From: an uncultured Pelagibacteraceae bacterium
Lineage (GTDB): Bacteria; Pseudomonadota; Alphaproteobacteria; Pelagibacterales; Pelagibacteraceae
Length of the DNA: 64,000 nt
Assembly (NCBI GenBank): GCA_902581445.1
Contig: CACHOG010000001.1
Location: 327,326-391,325, forward strand
Direction of reading: 5' to 3'
Under the pieces are notes generated by a model that was not told the DNA's origin, ran no database searches, and saw nothing but the letters and a program-made list of their open reading frames with translations. A program made the position numbers and the translations under genes. Below are positions 53,450 to 62,105 of this stretch, one piece after another; position 1 is the first letter of the stretch; each line of letters opens with the position of its first letter.

Positions 53450-55069
53450 ATGTCTCGCGAGGTAATGGAATACGATGTTGTAATTGTTGGAGGAGGTCCA
53501 TCTGGATTGTCTGCAGCAATTAGACTAAAACAATTAAATTCTGATTTAAATGTTTGTGTTTTAGAAAAAGCTTCTGAAATAGGAGCTCATATTTTATCAG
53601 GTAATGTTTTTGAAACTCGTGCATTAGATGAGCTGATACCCAATTGGAAAGAATTAAATAGTCCAATTAAAACAAAAGTTTCTAAAGAAAAATTTTTATT
53701 TTTAGGTAAAACAAAATCTTTGAGTTGGCCTACTTGGTTATTACCTAAAGTTCAACAAAATCATAATAACTTTATTATTAGCTTAGCAAATTTATGCAGA
53801 TGGCTTGCAGAACAAGCCGAAGGTTTAGGCGTTCAAATTTTTCCAGGTTTTCCAGCAAGTGAAATTTTATATAACGATGATGGTTCAGTTAAAGGTGTTG
53901 CAACACAAGATATGGGTTTAGATAAAAATGGTGAAAAAAAAGATAGTTATGAACCAGGTATGGAATTACATGCAAAGGTTACGGTATTTGCTGAAGGGTG
54001 CAGGGGACATCTAGGAAAACAATTAATAAATAAATTTGAGTTAAATAAAGGAAAAGATCCTCAGCAATACGGAATTGGTTTCAAAGAGATTTGGGAAATT
54101 AGTGAAGATATGCACCATGAAGGTTTGGTAATGCATACTGCAGGATGGCCACTAGATAATCAAACCTATGGTGGAAGCTTTATGTATCACGCGGAGAATA
54201 AACAAATTTTTCTAGGGTATGTAATTGGATTAGATTATAAAAACCCATATTTATCTCCGTTTGATGAATTTCAAAGATTTAAAACTCATCCAGCAATAAA
54301 AAAATATATAGAGAATGGAAAAAGAATTTCTTATGGTGCTAGAGCATTAATTGAAGGTGGCATTCAAAGTTTACCAAAAATGTATATGCCTGGTGCTTTA
54401 CTAGTAGGTTGTGATGCAGGTACGCTAAATATGCCAAAGATTAAAGGCTCTCATACAGCCATGAAAAGTGGAATGATTGCAGCTGAAACAATATTTGAAC
54501 ACCTAGGTCAACAAAAAGACTTATCAATATATGAAGAAAAATTTAGTAAAAGTTGGGTTTATGAAGAGCTTCATGCGGCCAGAAATGTAAAACCAAGTTT
54601 TAGCTGGGGTTTAATACTTGGAATAATTTTTACAGGAATAGATCAAATATTATTTAGAGGTAGACTACCTTTTACTTTAAGTCACAAACATGCTGACCAT
54701 GAAACATTAAAAGATGCAAAAACCATGCCAAAAATTGATTATCCAAAACCTGATAATAAAATTACTTTTGATAAAACAAGCTCTGTTTACTTGACGGGAA
54801 CAAACCATGCTGAAAATCAGCCAGTGCATTTACAGCTTAAAGACCCAAATTTACCAATTAATTATACATTAGAAAAATATGACGAACCTGCCCAAAGATA
54901 CTGCCCTGTAGGTGTTTATGAAGTTCAAATTGAAAATGGTTTATCTAAATTTGTAATTAATTCACAAAATTGTATACATTGCAAAACTTGTGATATCAAA
55001 GAGCCATCTCAAAATATTACTTGGGTAACACCAGAAGGTGGTGGTGGACCAAAATATGGAAATATGTAA
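53450..55069 (+). CDS. Electron transfer flavoprotein-ubiquinone oxidoreductase (ETF-QO)
   Basis: A 539-residue membrane-associated flavo-iron-sulfur enzyme. The N-terminal FAD motif is VIVGGGPSGLS (residue 10 on). The C-terminal [4Fe-4S] segment has CPVGVYE, then CIHCKTCDIK, with four cysteines in the ETF-QO spacing, and GGGGPKY near the end. It passes electrons from ETF to ubiquinone. It is the last enzyme of the dehydrogenase-ETF operon, and its end overlaps the next small exported protein gene by 14 bases. Confidence 0.95.
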   Translation: MSREVMEYDVVIVGGGPSGLSAAIRLKQLNSDLNVCVLEKASEIGAHILSGNVFETRALDELIPNWKELNSPIKTKVSKEKFLFLGKTKSLSWPTWLLPKVQQNHNNFIISLANLCRWLAEQAEGLGVQIFPGFPASEILYNDDGSVKGVATQDMGLDKNGEKKDSYEPGMELHAKVTVFAEGCRGHLGKQLINKFELNKGKDPQQYGIGFKEIWEISEDMHHEGLVMHTAGWPLDNQTYGGSFMYHAENKQIFLGYVIGLDYKNPYLSPFDEFQRFKTHPAIKKYIENGKRISYGARALIEGGIQSLPKMYMPGALLVGCDAGTLNMPKIKGSHTAMKSGMIAAETIFEHLGQQKDLSIYEEKFSKSWVYEELHAARNVKPSFSWGLILGIIFTGIDQILFRGRLPFTLSHKHADHETLKDAKTMPKIDYPKPDNKITFDKTSSVYLTGTNHAENQPVHLQLKDPNLPINYTLEKYDEPAQRYCPVGVYEVQIENGLSKFVINSQNCIHCKTCDIKEPSQNITWVTPEGGGGPKYGNM

Positions 55070-55625
55070 AAAAATTGTTTTATTTTCAATTTTAATATTT
55101 TTCTCCTTAATCCAATATACTAAAGCAAATAATCTAAAAGATATAAAACCAACTATTAAGGATTTGATATTAATGAAATACGAAATTTTTTTCTTAAAAA
55201 ATCAATCTAGAGTAATAAACTCAAGAAAAACGGGGCTAATGGTTCGTTATCAATCTATTAATTATGAAATCAAAATTGACGATGATGCTAATACAAAAGT
55301 AATAATTAATTCAATAATGGATAAAAATAGATATCTAAAGAAAAAAAAATATAAGCCCAAAATTACAGACTGCAATATAGTTAGAAATAAAATTGTCACT
55401 GACAAATTTGGGTACAATCCATTAACTTTAAAACAAAATTATTCAGTCACAGAGGAAGTTTTATTTGAATACATTAAAAACAATATTTTTAATTTTCAGA
55501 ATTTAAAAGATGATGAAATTGAAAGATTAATCAATAAAACATCTGTTACAGTAAATATTATACATCCTATTTCAAAATTTAATTTAACATGCTCTGGCAA
55601 GTTATCAGATGCACAACTTTATTAA
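55056..55625 (+). CDS. Uncharacterised exported protein
   Basis: A 189-residue protein starting at ATG 55056, inside the end of the ETF-QO gene. A signal peptide (about 1-25, FSILIFFSLIQYTKA) is clear. The rest is Lys/Asn-rich, with Cys residues near positions 104 and 181 that could pair. No family is recognised. An upstream ATG at 55038 is less likely, because it would put six unrelated residues before the signal peptide. It converges with the DUF2237 gene. Confidence 0.65.
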   Translation: MEICKKIVLFSILIFFSLIQYTKANNLKDIKPTIKDLILMKYEIFFLKNQSRVINSRKTGLMVRYQSINYEIKIDDDANTKVIINSIMDKNRYLKKKKYKPKITDCNIVRNKIVTDKFGYNPLTLKQNYSVTEEVLFEYIKNNIFNFQNLKDDEIERLINKTSVTVNIIHPISKFNLTCSGKLSDAQLY

Positions 55626-55626
55626 T

Positions 55627-56001
55627 TTAAGATAAGTCTATTGCAAATTTTTTCAAAGTTTCAATAGGAATTAATTTTAAAGTGTTTTGATGTGTTTTTT
55701 TTAAATAAATCGGACATCCTTTACCTGCTTCAACTGCTCTTGCGTACCAACTAGCACATACACACCAGTTGTCTCCTTCTTTCAATCCTGGAAAACCAAA
55801 CTCAGGATGAGGAGTGATTAAATCATTACCCGCATTCTTACACCAACTCAAAAATTCATTATTTACCTTAGCGCAAACTGTATGAACCCCTTTATCATTC
55901 TCGTCTGTTTTACAACATCCGTCTCTATACCATCCAGTTAATGGATCCATAGAACAATCCTCAAGATCTTCTCCTAAAACATTTTTTTGATTATCTTCCA
56001 T
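55627..56001 (-). CDS. DUF2237 family protein
   Basis: A 124-residue protein with the DUF2237 landmarks: NVLGEDLEDCS near the start, TGWYRDGCC and GDNWCVCASWYARA. Seven to eight Cys are conserved; zinc or copper binding is suspected for the family but not known. Its ATG overlaps the hisI stop by one base, so the two are co-transcribed. Confidence 0.9.
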   Translation of the reverse strand: MEDNQKNVLGEDLEDCSMDPLTGWYRDGCCKTDENDKGVHTVCAKVNNEFLSWCKNAGNDLITPHPEFGFPGLKEGDNWCVCASWYARAVEAGKGCPIYLKKTHQNTLKLIPIETLKKFAIDLS

Positions 56002-56468
56002 TAAATTTTTGTAGGATTTGGCTGTCCTTTATAAACTTTTTCTGGGTCAAATTTTTTTTCTTTCTCTTCAAATTTCATTTCAATATTTCTAGCATTATCG
56101 ATTTTACCTAACGGAATCGATCTATAAAAACATGATCTATAACCAACATGGCAGCTAGCACCCTCACCAATATCAACACTCATCCAAATAGAATCTTGGT
56201 CATCATCAATTCTTAATTCCTTAACTTTTTGAACAAATCCACTAGTTTTACCTTTGTGCCAAATTTGGTTTCTTGATCTGCTCCAATAATGCGCTTCTTT
56301 TGTTTCCATTGTTAATTTAAGTGCTTCTACATTCATGTAACCATGCATTAATATTTCTTTTGTATTGGCACATGTTGTCACAACTGGTATCAAGCCATCA
56401 TTATCAAATTTTGGTGATAAGAGCTTACCTTCCTCTATTTCTGCAACATTTTCTCTTTTTTTAAACAT
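56001..56468 (-). CDS. hisI: Phosphoribosyl-AMP cyclohydrolase
   Basis: Opens the purine ring of PR-AMP in histidine synthesis. The 155-residue product has the signature HYWSRSRNQIWHKGKTSG, an acidic metal site (RIDDDQD) and the zinc Cys in SCHVGYRSCFYR. It is a stand-alone cyclohydrolase without a HisE domain. No other his gene is nearby. It is divergent from folE with a 76-base gap. Confidence 0.95.
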   Translation of the reverse strand: MFKKRENVAEIEEGKLLSPKFDNDGLIPVVTTCANTKEILMHGYMNVEALKLTMETKEAHYWSRSRNQIWHKGKTSGFVQKVKELRIDDDQDSIWMSVDIGEGASCHVGYRSCFYRSIPLGKIDNARNIEMKFEEKEKKFDPEKVYKGQPNPTKI

Positions 56469-56544
56469 ATATAGTTCTTATGTAGCACATTCATAGATAT
56501 ATTAAATATTTTAAAAATAAGTATTTATATGTATAAGAACTTCC

Positions 56545-57150
56545 ATGAAATTAGTTAAAGAATTAAATAAATCAGCATTAGAAAGTGAAATTTCTGACAA
56601 GGAAGCAGAAGAAGCTTTCGTTAAAATTTTAAAATATATTGGTGAAGATCCTGGTCGAGAAGGCTTATTAGAAACTCCAAAAAGAGTTAGAAAAGCATTC
56701 AAAGAATATTTCAAAGGTTATCAAGAGGATCCATATAAAATTTTATCAAAAACATTTGGGGATGTTGATGGATATAATGATATTGTTATCCAAAAAAACA
56801 TCTCTGTTCAAAGTCACTGCGAACATCATATGGCACCAATAATTGGTATAGCTCATGTAGCTTACATTCCTAACGAGAGAGTTGTAGGATTAAGTAAGTT
56901 AGCAAGAGTAGTAGAAGCTTTTTCTAAAAGACTCCAAACTCAAGAAAGATTAACTATGCAAATTGCTAAAACTGTTATGGAAGCGCTAGATGCAAAAGGC
57001 GTTGCTGTAACAATAGACTCTAATCATATGTGTATGACCATGAGGGGAGTAAAAAAAGAGCAAGCAACAACAGTAACTAATTACTATTTAGGTCAATTCA
57101 AAGAAGATCTAAGTTACCAAAATAGATATTTAAGATTTATAAGCAAATAA
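56545..57150 (+). CDS. folE: GTP cyclohydrolase I
   Basis: First enzyme of tetrahydrofolate synthesis. The 201-residue product has the SHCEHHMAP zinc motif, GLSKLARVVEAF and the QERLTMQIA segment, with a second zinc Cys in MCMTMRGV. Folate supply fits the heavy use of THF by the GcvT-type demethylases in this window. It is followed after 24 bases by the acuI-like gene, and is divergent from hisI. Confidence 0.95.
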   Translation: MKLVKELNKSALESEISDKEAEEAFVKILKYIGEDPGREGLLETPKRVRKAFKEYFKGYQEDPYKILSKTFGDVDGYNDIVIQKNISVQSHCEHHMAPIIGIAHVAYIPNERVVGLSKLARVVEAFSKRLQTQERLTMQIAKTVMEALDAKGVAVTIDSNHMCMTMRGVKKEQATTVTNYYLGQFKEDLSYQNRYLRFISK

Positions 57151-57174
57151 ATATCTGTATAATAATTTTCAGAT

Positions 57175-58176
57175 ATGTCTGATAATTTCAAAGCATTAGT
57201 TGTAAATCAAGAGGGTGATAAATTTTCCAGAGAAGTAAAATCAGTAAATAAAGACTTTTTAAAACACGGAGATGTTTTGGTAAAAGTTGAATATTCTGGA
57301 TTGAATTATAAAGATGCTCTAATTTTAAAAAATGGTGCTAAATTAGTTAAAGAGTTTCCTCATATACCAGGAATAGATTTTTCAGGGACTGTTGTAGAAA
57401 GTAAAAATGAAAATTATAAAGAAGGTGATGAAATTATTTGTACTGGATGGAGAGTTGGTGAATTATTTTATGGAGGTTATTCTCAGTACGCAAAAGTAAA
57501 AGGAGAGTTTCTTGTAAAAAGACCAAAAAATTTATCAGCAAAGCAATCTATGATATTAGGAACAGCGGGGCTTACAGCTATTCAATGTGCATTTGCAGTT
57601 AAAGCAAGAGAAGAGCTATTGTTACAAAAAAAAGTAGTTGATGTAATTGTAACTGGAGCTTCTGGTGGAGTTGGAAGTATGGCGGTAATGATTTTAAATA
57701 AATTAGGTATAAATGTTACTGCAGTTTCGGGAAAAAAAGAAAACCATGATTATTTAAAATCTTTAGGTGCAAAAAACCTTATAAATACTGCTGATTTGGA
57801 TAAAGACTCAAGACCTCTTGATAAAGGATTATATGATGGCGCAGTAGATACGGTTGGAGGAAATATCCTAGCAAATGTTCTTTCTCATATAAGAGATAAA
57901 GGAATTGTTGCAGCTTGTGGTAATGCCAATCACTACAAGTTAAATACTACCGTTATGCCATTTATTATCAGGGGAGTTAAGCTTTGGGGTATAAACTCAG
58001 TAGATACATCAAAAAAAAGAAGAGATTTTTTATGGGGGGAACTACCAAATCTTATAGATTTTAGTTTGTTGGAAAAATCTGTTAAAGAAATAAGTCTTGA
58101 TGAGCTTTTAAGCACATACTCACAAATGCTTGAGGGAAAAACATCAGGAAGATACTTAATAAATCTGAGCAAGTAA
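57175..58176 (+). CDS. Acrylyl-CoA reductase-like (AcuI/YhdH) MDR oxidoreductase
   Basis: A 333-residue zinc-free medium-chain dehydrogenase. LNYKDALILK near residue 45, PGIDFSGTV and VTGASGGVGSMAV (nucleotide-binding, about 158-170) are AcuI/YhdH landmarks. AcuI reduces acryloyl-CoA to propionyl-CoA with NADPH and detoxifies acrylate made by DMSP lyases. This would fit the DddP-like protein at 15.1 kb, but plain quinone reductase relatives look similar. Its TAA overlaps the LysR ATG. Confidence 0.85.
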   Translation: MSDNFKALVVNQEGDKFSREVKSVNKDFLKHGDVLVKVEYSGLNYKDALILKNGAKLVKEFPHIPGIDFSGTVVESKNENYKEGDEIICTGWRVGELFYGGYSQYAKVKGEFLVKRPKNLSAKQSMILGTAGLTAIQCAFAVKAREELLLQKKVVDVIVTGASGGVGSMAVMILNKLGINVTAVSGKKENHDYLKSLGAKNLINTADLDKDSRPLDKGLYDGAVDTVGGNILANVLSHIRDKGIVAACGNANHYKLNTTVMPFIIRGVKLWGINSVDTSKKRRDFLWGELPNLIDFSLLEKSVKEISLDELLSTYSQMLEGKTSGRYLINLSK

Positions 58177-59066
58177 TGGATTGGGATAAATTAAAAATCT
58201 TTCATGCCGTGGCGGAAGCTGGTAGTTTTACAAGTGCAACAGTAATTTTAAATTTAAGCCAGTCTGCAATAAGTAGACAAATACAATCATTAGAGGACGA
58301 CTTAAAAGTTAAACTATTTGAGAGACATGCTAGAGGCTTAACTCTCACAGAAAACGGAGAATATGTCTATAAAACTGCTCATGAGGTGATAAGTAAATTA
58401 AAAGAGGTTGAAACCTCATTAGGTGACCAAAAAAATAAACCAACTGGAAAAATCACCATTACTACAGTTAGGAGTTTTGGCACACATTGGCTAACTCCAA
58501 GAATACAAGAATTTATGCAGCTTCACCCAGAAATGGAAGTTGAGCTTATTTTTGATGATAAAGAGCTAGATTTAAGCACCAGACAAGCCGATATTGGTAT
58601 TTTTATGCGAAGACCTAAACAATTAAATTACATTCAAAAAAAATTAATGGATATTAATTACCATATTTACGGCTCTAATTCTTATTTAGAAAAATATGGT
58701 ATGCCTAAAAGTATAGCTGACTTGAATAAACATAAATTTATATCTTTTGGAAAAGGAACTCCGTCTCCAGTTTATAATCCAGATTGGGCGCTTAAAATTG
58801 GCATGAAAGACTCAAAAAAAAGAAAATCAATTATGAAAGTTAACAGCGTGATGGGATTACTATTGGCTGTTGAGAGTGGTGTAGGTTTATCAGCATTACC
58901 TGATTATTTAGTTTTTCAGTCAAAAAATCTGATTAAAGTCCTACCAAAAGTTGAGGGACCAATTACTGAGGCTCATTTTGTATACCCACAATCTTTAAAA
59001 AATGTTGCTAGGGTTCAAGCATTTAGAAATTTTTTATATAGTAAAATTTCCGAGTGGAAATTTTAA
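58176..59066 (+). CDS. LysR-family transcriptional regulator
   Basis: A 296-residue LysR protein. The N-terminal winged HTH (about 1-60) has FHAVAEAGSFTSAT, then LSQSAISRQIQSLE, and an inducer-binding domain follows. It overlaps the acuI-like gene by one base and is read in the same direction, unlike the usual divergent LysR layout, so it may control a distant promoter. The gene downstream, the iron importer, has its own operator region. Confidence 0.93.
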   Translation: MDWDKLKIFHAVAEAGSFTSATVILNLSQSAISRQIQSLEDDLKVKLFERHARGLTLTENGEYVYKTAHEVISKLKEVETSLGDQKNKPTGKITITTVRSFGTHWLTPRIQEFMQLHPEMEVELIFDDKELDLSTRQADIGIFMRRPKQLNYIQKKLMDINYHIYGSNSYLEKYGMPKSIADLNKHKFISFGKGTPSPVYNPDWALKIGMKDSKKRKSIMKVNSVMGLLLAVESGVGLSALPDYLVFQSKNLIKVLPKVEGPITEAHFVYPQSLKNVARVQAFRNFLYSKISEWKF

Positions 59067-59113
59067 AAAAACCAATAAAATAGCAGTTTTAAATACAGCA
59101 GATTGACGCAACT

Positions 59114-59150
59114 AATAATCATTCTCATTGCAAACAGTTATCATTTGCAA
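59114..59150. promoter_or_regulatory. Putative iron-regulatory operator upstream of the Fe(III) importer
   Basis: The gap before the importer holds ATAATCATTCTCATT-like Fur-box sequence (from 59116) and a perfect inverted repeat TTGCAAA-(9)-TTTGCAA (59128-59150). TCATTGCAA and TCATTTGCAA are near-repeats. The placement, 40-75 bases before the start of a ferric-binding protein gene, is what an iron-responsive repressor site would need. Which regulator would bind it is not known. Confidence 0.5.
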
Positions 59151-59190
59151 TATAAGTGCTTCATAATTTAATTAACACTGAGGAGATTAA

Positions 59191-60219
59191 GTGAAAAAAA
59201 TAACAATTTCTACATTGATAACAATTTTGTTTGCTTCGACTTTTGCTATTGCAAATGAAGTCAACATATTCAATGCAAGACACTATAAAGCAGACGGAGA
59301 ACTTTACAGTAAATTTACCAACATGACTGGAATAAAGGTAAATTTGATAAACGGAAAATCAGGTGCTTTAGAAAAAAGAATACTCGAAGAGGGTGCTGAT
59401 GCTACTGCAGACCTTTACATCACAGCAGATGCTGGAAGATGTGGTGCTATGGATAAAAAAGGAGCACTTCAAGGAGGTTTAACTTCTGCTGCTATTAATG
59501 CAGCTGTTCCAAAAAGTTTTAGAACAAGTAAGTGGGTTGGTATCGCAAAAAGAGCAAGAATAATTTATTACTCACCAGAGAGAGTTACTGGTGCTGAATT
59601 ATCTGGAATGACTTATGAAGGTTTAGCAGATCCTAAATGGAAAGGCAGATTAGTAATAAGAAAATCTAACAACATCTACAATAAATCTCTTGTTGCTTCT
59701 TTGATCAAAAATAATGGTAAAGCAGCTACTGCTGAGTGGGCAAAAGGAGTTGTAGCAAATATGGCAAGAATACCTGAAGGAAATGACAGAGCACAAATTA
59801 TGGCAGTTGCTGCTGGTGAAGCTGATATTGCTGTAGCAAATACTTACTATTTAGCACTTATGTTATCTGGTAAAAAAGGTGCAGAGCAACAAGAAGCTGC
59901 AAAAAAAGTTAAAGCTTTTTTCCCTAATCAAAATGATAGAGGAACACACATGAATGTTAGTTGTGCAGCTTTAGTAAAAGGTGCACCTAATAAGGCTAAT
60001 GCAGTTAAACTTGTAGAGTTTTTATTAAAACCAGAGTCTCAAGAGCATTTTACAAATAATACTTTTGAGTTTCCAATGATTGATGGCGTTTCACCAAGTC
60101 CATTAGTAGTAAATAACTTAGGATTAGATTTCAAACAAGATATGAAAACTAAGCTTTCTTCTTATGGAAAAAATCAAGCTGCAGCAGTAGAGGTTATGAC
60201 AGCTGCTGGTTGGAAATAA
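59191..60219 (+). CDS. Periplasmic Fe(III)-binding protein (FbpA/AfuA type)
   Basis: A 342-residue exported binding protein with a signal peptide (about 1-21). VNIFNARHY near residue 25 and the ANTYYLAL pair of Tyr near residue 220 fit the Tyr-dominated ferric site of the FbpA family. The start is GTG (59191) after a strong GAGGAG. It begins an importer operon with a permease and ATPase downstream, and the operator-like repeats lie upstream. It might carry other oxyanion ligands, but ferric iron is the standard assignment. Confidence 0.9.
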   Translation: MKKITISTLITILFASTFAIANEVNIFNARHYKADGELYSKFTNMTGIKVNLINGKSGALEKRILEEGADATADLYITADAGRCGAMDKKGALQGGLTSAAINAAVPKSFRTSKWVGIAKRARIIYYSPERVTGAELSGMTYEGLADPKWKGRLVIRKSNNIYNKSLVASLIKNNGKAATAEWAKGVVANMARIPEGNDRAQIMAVAAGEADIAVANTYYLALMLSGKKGAEQQEAAKKVKAFFPNQNDRGTHMNVSCAALVKGAPNKANAVKLVEFLLKPESQEHFTNNTFEFPMIDGVSPSPLVVNNLGLDFKQDMKTKLSSYGKNQAAAVEVMTAAGWK

Positions 60220-60220
60220 A

Positions 60221-60394
60221 ATGATGAATAAAAAAAATTTATTTGAAATTGATTTAAATAAATCTACTAAGGGATGCGATCCGTGTGCTTTAGAATGTGA
60301 AAAAATCAATGAAAAAATAAATAAAAGAAAGTTATCTGAGCTCAAAAATAAAGAGGTTTCACACATCCTTAGTATTTTTGGAGACAAAAAGTAA
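60221..60394 (+). CDS. Small Cys-rich protein (57 aa) inside the Fe(III) importer operon
   Basis: A 57-codon frame from ATG 60221 (or 60224) to TAA 60392-60394, one base after the binding-protein stop. Cys19, Cys22 and Cys26 form CDPCALEC, a CxxCxxxC cluster, with a Lys/Glu-rich helix after it. No signal peptide is seen, so it is cytoplasmic. The coupling to the importer and the Cys cluster suggest metal handling, which is inference. A longer minus-strand frame overlaps it but has no supporting features. Confidence 0.6.
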   Translation: MMNKKNLFEIDLNKSTKGCDPCALECEKINEKINKRKLSELKNKEVSHILSIFGDKK

Positions 60395-60406
60395 TTTTCT
60401 TTACTC

Positions 60407-60421
60407 ACAAACAAGGTTTGT
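60407..60421. repeat. Short 6-bp inverted repeat upstream of the permease gene
   Basis: ACAAAC-AAG-GTTTGT forms a 6-bp hairpin with a 3-base loop in the 85-base gap between the small Cys protein and the permease. It may reduce read-through or protect the upstream mRNA. Short A+T-rich repeats arise easily by chance. Confidence 0.25.
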
Positions 60422-60479
60422 AACTATTCGGCATTACTTCCTTTTAGTTACTAGCCTTTAATATTATAAGGGTAATATT

Positions 60480-62105
60480 TTGACAAAAAAATTTAATATT
60501 TGGTTTGTACTTTCGTTTACAATCTCATTGTTTGTTTGCATACCTATTATAACCGTTTTTTCAAGTTTTTTTCAGAACACTTCAAACTATTATGAAGTTT
60601 TAAAAGATACTTTTTTAATTGAATACATTCTAAATTCATTAACTTTACTCGTATTGGTTTTAATATTTACATTTATATTAGGAACTGGAACTGCTTATTT
60701 GGTATCATTTTTTAAATTTCCTTTAAGCGACTTTTTTAAGTGGGCATTAATTTTATCTTTTGCTGTTCCACCTTATATATATGCTTATTCTTTAACAGCC
60801 TTTTTTGATAACTATGGTACTGCTTTTACTGTTCTGACAAACTTACTAGGCGAAGGTGAATATAATAAAATTATTCCAAAATTTAATGGAATGTTTGGTG
60901 CAGTTTTATCAATGACATTTTCTCTTTTTGCTTATGTATTCATACTCTCAAGAGCATCATTTTTATATCAATCACAAAACCTAATTGATTTAGGAAAAAA
61001 CCTCGGTTTTTCAAGATTTAAATCATTTTTTAAGATAATATTACCAGCAGCTAGACCTGCTATTGTTGCTGGCTTATCTCTTGTGGCAATGGAAACATTA
61101 GCAGAATTCGGTGCAGTAGATTTTTTTTCTATAAATACATTAACAACAGGCATTTATAATTCTTGGATTGCTTTTGATGATCTTGCATTTGCCAATAGAA
61201 TAGCTTCATTTCTATTACTGTTTATATTTTCCCTTTTTATAATAGAAAATTTATCAAGAAAAAAAGCCAAATATCACCTCAATATCAAAGGTGGATTTAA
61301 ACAGAAAGAAAAGATCAAACTTAAAGGTACAAAGTCTTTTTTTGCCTTTGTATTCTGTTTTTTTGTTTTTTTTATGAGTTTTATATTTCCATTAAGTCAA
61401 ATGTTATATTGGACGATAAAATTTCCAGAAAATTTATTCGATTTACAAATTGTTACTCTTTCTCTTAATACTCTTTATCTAGCATTACTATCTAGCACAG
61501 TATTAATATCGTTTTCTTTAATATCAAATTATGGAAGCAGGGTAACAAATAACAAAACTTTAAATATCATATCCACTATGTCAATTTCTGGGTATGCAAT
61601 ACCAGGAGTAATACTTGCTGTCGCTTTCATAACCTTCATTGCCTGGTTTGATAATACAATAATTAAATCATTAGGATTCTTGTCTATTAAAAAAATCTTT
61701 TTTGGATCAATATTGGGTTTAGTTCTAGTTTACTTTATAAGATTTTATTCTTTAGCATTTAATGGAATAAAATCTGGTTATGAGAAAATTAATATTGCCG
61801 TCGATGAAAGTGCTTATATGTTGGGTTACTCAAAAAGAAAAACATTTATGAACATACATATCCCCTTTTTAAGAAATTCACTATTATTGATTGTAATATT
61901 AATTTCTTTAGAAATAATAAGAGAATTACCCATAACTCTTATTTTAAGACCTTTTAATTTTGAAACCTTTGCAACAACAGCATATGTTTCTGCATCAGAG
62001 GATTTACTTGAAGCAGCTGCAGTACCTTCCTTATTTTTAATTTTAATTGCTTCAATCTTTATTATAATTGCGTCTAAATATATTCTAAGAGAACATAATG
62101 AATAA
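60480..62105 (+). CDS. Fe(III) ABC transporter permease (FbpB type)
   Basis: A 541-residue inner-membrane permease with about twelve hydrophobic segments in two halves. EAA-type loops are LGKNLGFSRFKSFFKIILP near residue 165 and YMLGYSKRKTFMNIHIPFL near 445, as expected for FbpB-like double permeases. The start is TTG (60480) with AAGGG a few bases upstream. It overlaps the ATPase gene by eight bases. Confidence 0.9.
   Translation: MTKKFNIWFVLSFTISLFVCIPIITVFSSFFQNTSNYYEVLKDTFLIEYILNSLTLLVLVLIFTFILGTGTAYLVSFFKFPLSDFFKWALILSFAVPPYIYAYSLTAFFDNYGTAFTVLTNLLGEGEYNKIIPKFNGMFGAVLSMTFSLFAYVFILSRASFLYQSQNLIDLGKNLGFSRFKSFFKIILPAARPAIVAGLSLVAMETLAEFGAVDFFSINTLTTGIYNSWIAFDDLAFANRIASFLLLFIFSLFIIENLSRKKAKYHLNIKGGFKQKEKIKLKGTKSFFAFVFCFFVFFMSFIFPLSQMLYWTIKFPENLFDLQIVTLSLNTLYLALLSSTVLISFSLISNYGSRVTNNKTLNIISTMSISGYAIPGVILAVAFITFIAWFDNTIIKSLGFLSIKKIFFGSILGLVLVYFIRFYSLAFNGIKSGYEKINIAVDESAYMLGYSKRKTFMNIHIPFLRNSLLLIVILISLEIIRELPITLILRPFNFETFATTAYVSASEDLLEAAAVPSLFLILIASIFIIIASKYILREHNE

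Noticed and set aside
60124..60414. 96-codon minus-strand frame across the iron importer
   Set aside because: It is antisense to both the binding-protein gene end and the better supported 57-residue Cys gene, with no recognisable motif.
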